A stretch of 64,000 bases of DNA, from the NCBI RefSeq assembly GCF_007197995.1, contig NZ_VKKH01000001.1, forward strand, positions 434,001 through 498,000. Reading direction: 5' to 3'. The notes under the pieces were generated by a model. It had not been told where the DNA came from. It worked only from the letters and a program-made list of their open reading frames with translations, and did not search any database. This document shows, piece by piece, positions 62,228 through 64,000 of the stretch; position 1 is the first letter of the stretch; every line of letters begins with the position of its first letter. Position numbers and translations under genes: made by a program. The DNA is from Aliiglaciecola sp. M165 (GTDB lineage Bacteria > Pseudomonadota > Gammaproteobacteria > Enterobacterales > Alteromonadaceae).

Positions 62228-64000
62228 CTAGTGTTTGCGCGCCGCTAAACCGCGAAATACAGACAATAACAGCATTCCCATTAACACGGAGATAGGCATA
62301 GAGCCACCACCACTAGAATCACCGCCATTATTAACCACTGGCGCCTGGGAAATATTTACAGTTAGATTTACTGAAACTTCTCCTCCCATTCCATCAGATG
62401 CAGTCACAACAAATGAGTCAGAACCTGAAGTGCCAGTGTTTGCAGTGTAGGTAACAACGCCTGAACTAGAAACAGACACAGCACCTTTTGCCGCTTCGCT
62501 TGTTACAGTATAGGTCATAGCATCATCATCCATGTCAGTAATACCCAATTCCATCGTAACGCTTCGCCCTTCTGTCACATCTCCAGACAAGGTCGCAGAA
62601 GCTGCCACAGGCATGTCATTTACAGGTGCAACTTCAATTATCACAGTTTGTGTAACAGGATCACTGTTTCCGTCTGTAAATTGCACTTCAAACGTATCAG
62701 TACCAAAGAAGTTTTCATTAGGTTGATACGTCAAACTACCATCGGCAAGAAGCTCAATAGTACCGTTCGCTGGTGCAGTGACAACTTCATAGGTCAATGA
62801 ATCACCGTCAACATCTGTGGCAGCAATAACGCTGGATAACGGAGAATCTTCGTTTACCTCTAGACTAAGTTCAGTCAATTCCGGTGCGTCGTTAACAGGT
62901 TCAACAGTGAAAGTCAGTTCAACCTCCACACTATTCTCGTGAACATCTTTAACCAGCACTCTTGCAGAGGTTTCACCAGTGAAATTCTCATTTGGTACAA
63001 AGACGAGGTCCAAAGTACCTTCTTCTATGGTTAAAAGGCCTTCTTCGGAAGCCTCTGATAGGTCAACAGAGAGTGAATCCCCTTCTGGATCTGTTGCTAC
63101 AAGGGAAAATGAAACTAAACTATCTTCCTCAACATTTAACATTACTGAGTCAGAAGATGGTCCTTTATTAATCTGAAAAGCTTCAACCGTTCCAGAATAA
63201 ATGCTTGTTTCATAGAAGATCCCCTGATTCTCTATAAACCTTGAAGAATTATCCCAATTTACCCCAAAAGATAAGGTAGTCGACGAAATAAATGTCAAAT
63301 CACCTTCACTCGATACTTCATATAAATATGTGGTGTCATTTTCGTTGTATCTGAGAGTGCCAGCGATTAGATAACCATCAACTATCGTTAAATGACTAAC
63401 CGAGCCTCTAATTTCAAGCTCAGAAAAGCTGTAGCTATTTACAAGGGCGGATTCATTGTTGACGATTTGCCATATTTGAATCTCATCTGACAAAAGCACG
63501 AAAAGAAAATCCTCTGAACCAGCGTATGAATTAATGTAGCTTTCAAAAGGCAGTACTTTTGGTTTGACATCCGAAATTTCAGGCGAGTTTTCAAAATAAT
63601 ACAAATTTTGCCATTCACCGTTGAACTTCAAAACAACATGACCCGACGCTTCAATAAAACGTTCCATCGAATACAAATCTTTTCCAGTGTCTAACTCGAT
63701 GGACTCTGGAGCCTCAATTGGTGCAAAGTGGGAATTTGCTTTGTAACGATATAGAGTGGAGTCATTGTAGCCCCTAGCAAAAATTGCATCATCAATAACA
63801 TATTCACTCACTAACTCCCCAGATTCCGGAGGATCAATTTGTATATAAGCATCAGAGTTTAAAATCTGGGATATTTCAGAAGTATAAAAGGTTGAAGAAT
63901 TGGTACCAATAAACACAGCGTCATTATTGACCAATAGGTTGTTGTATGTGCGGTGATCATCTACAAAAACACTACGCTGATGTGCTAAGTTAGCTGGATC
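62228..64000 (-). CDS. Surface protein with cadherin-like tandem domains and Gly-Gly C-terminal tail (start outside window)
   Basis: At least 590 residues: the reading frame stays open through 64000, so the true start lies beyond the edge. The N-terminal visible part is beta-propeller-like (repeats such as DAYIQIDPPESGELVSEYVI). It is followed by three tandem cadherin/Ig-like domains with VEPVNDAPELTELSLEVNED, ENFFGTDTFEVQFTDGNSDP and VAPVNDMPVAASATLSGD, rich in Asp for calcium binding. The tail SSGGGSMPISVLMGMLLLSV and a basic RGLAARKH end match Gly-Gly CTERM sorting signals, processed by rhombosortase and passed to type II secretion. The gene is convergent with dnaE2. Confidence 0.85.
   Translation of the reverse strand, partial: DPANLAHQRSVFVDDHRTYNNLLVNNDAVFIGTNSSTFYTSEISQILNSDAYIQIDPPESGELVSEYVIDDAIFARGYNDSTLYRYKANSHFAPIEAPESIELDTGKDLYSMERFIEASGHVVLKFNGEWQNLYYFENSPEISDVKPKVLPFESYINSYAGSEDFLFVLLSDEIQIWQIVNNESALVNSYSFSELEIRGSVSHLTIVDGYLIAGTLRYNENDTTYLYEVSSEGDLTFISSTTLSFGVNWDNSSRFIENQGIFYETSIYSGTVEAFQINKGPSSDSVMLNVEEDSLVSFSLVATDPEGDSLSVDLSEASEEGLLTIEEGTLDLVFVPNENFTGETSARVLVKDVHENSVEVELTFTVEPVNDAPELTELSLEVNEDSPLSSVIAATDVDGDSLTYEVVTAPANGTIELLADGSLTYQPNENFFGTDTFEVQFTDGNSDPVTQTVIIEVAPVNDMPVAASATLSGDVTEGRSVTMELGITDMDDDAMTYTVTSEAAKGAVSVSSSGVVTYTANTGTSGSDSFVVTASDGMGGEVSVNLTVNISQAPVVNNGGDSSGGGSMPISVLMGMLLLSVFRGLAARKH

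Overview
The window looks like a chromosomal segment of a marine gammaproteobacterium of the order Alteromonadales (Alteromonas/Glaciecola-like). The evidence is gene order (gmk-rpoZ-spoT-ridA, hemCDXY, ubiC-ubiA beside a secreted FliL-like gene, glpG-glpE-tdh-kbl, waaA with a Kdo kinase, coaD-mutM, rpmB-rpmG/radC/coaBC/slmA), moderate GC, a LexA-type SOS cassette and Gly-Gly C-terminal sorting tails. Genus cannot be fixed from sequence reading alone.

Layout. 1-9.2 kb is housekeeping: ridA (cut by the edge), spoT, rpoZ, gmk on the minus strand, then cyaY, an esterase, a YHS protein and the hemC-hemD-hemX-hemY operon on the plus strand. 9.4-21.4 kb is the accessory stretch: a TetR regulator, tRNA-Arg(CCG), a 2.1-kb hipBA toxin-antitoxin insert bounded by a repeat of the tRNA 3' end, a secreted Tiki/EreA-like protein, a redoxin, two small unknowns, a DUF2235 hydrolase with a PP2C phosphatase, a small gene under a near-perfect LexA box, and a CotH-PKD surface protein. 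21.5-38.8 kb holds a cytochrome c5 followed by a GAF-GAF-GGDEF-(degenerate EAL) protein, rep, ubiK, a chemoreceptor, ubiA/ubiC, FliL-like, glpG/glpE, tdh/kbl, and a three-gene operon of PstS-like protein, porin-like protein and GGDEF-EAL protein. 38.9-45.2 kb is lipopolysaccharide/capsule: waaA, a heptosyltransferase-like gene, a Kdo kinase, two family 2 glycosyltransferases and a Wzi-like outer-membrane protein. 45.3-53.9 kb is housekeeping again (coaD, mutM, rpmG, rpmB, radC, coaBC, slmA) with an M28 peptidase divergent from a TetR gene. 54-62.2 kb has a DUF885 peptidase, an EVE protein and the SOS mutagenesis operon imuA-imuB-dnaE2. The right edge cuts a cadherin-like-repeat surface protein.

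Most notable: (1) hipBA sits between 36-bp direct repeats of the tRNA-Arg 3' end with no integrase, and its upstream region is an array of five operator-like palindromes at an exact 27-bp period; (2) an unrecognised 72-residue basic protein lies under a LexA-like box matching 18 of 20 consensus bases, with a promoter overlapping it; (3) an orphan DUF2235-PP2C-membrane-protein module without other type VI secretion genes; (4) a compact PstS-like/porin/c-di-GMP operon. All functional statements rest on sequence reading and family knowledge; no searches were run.
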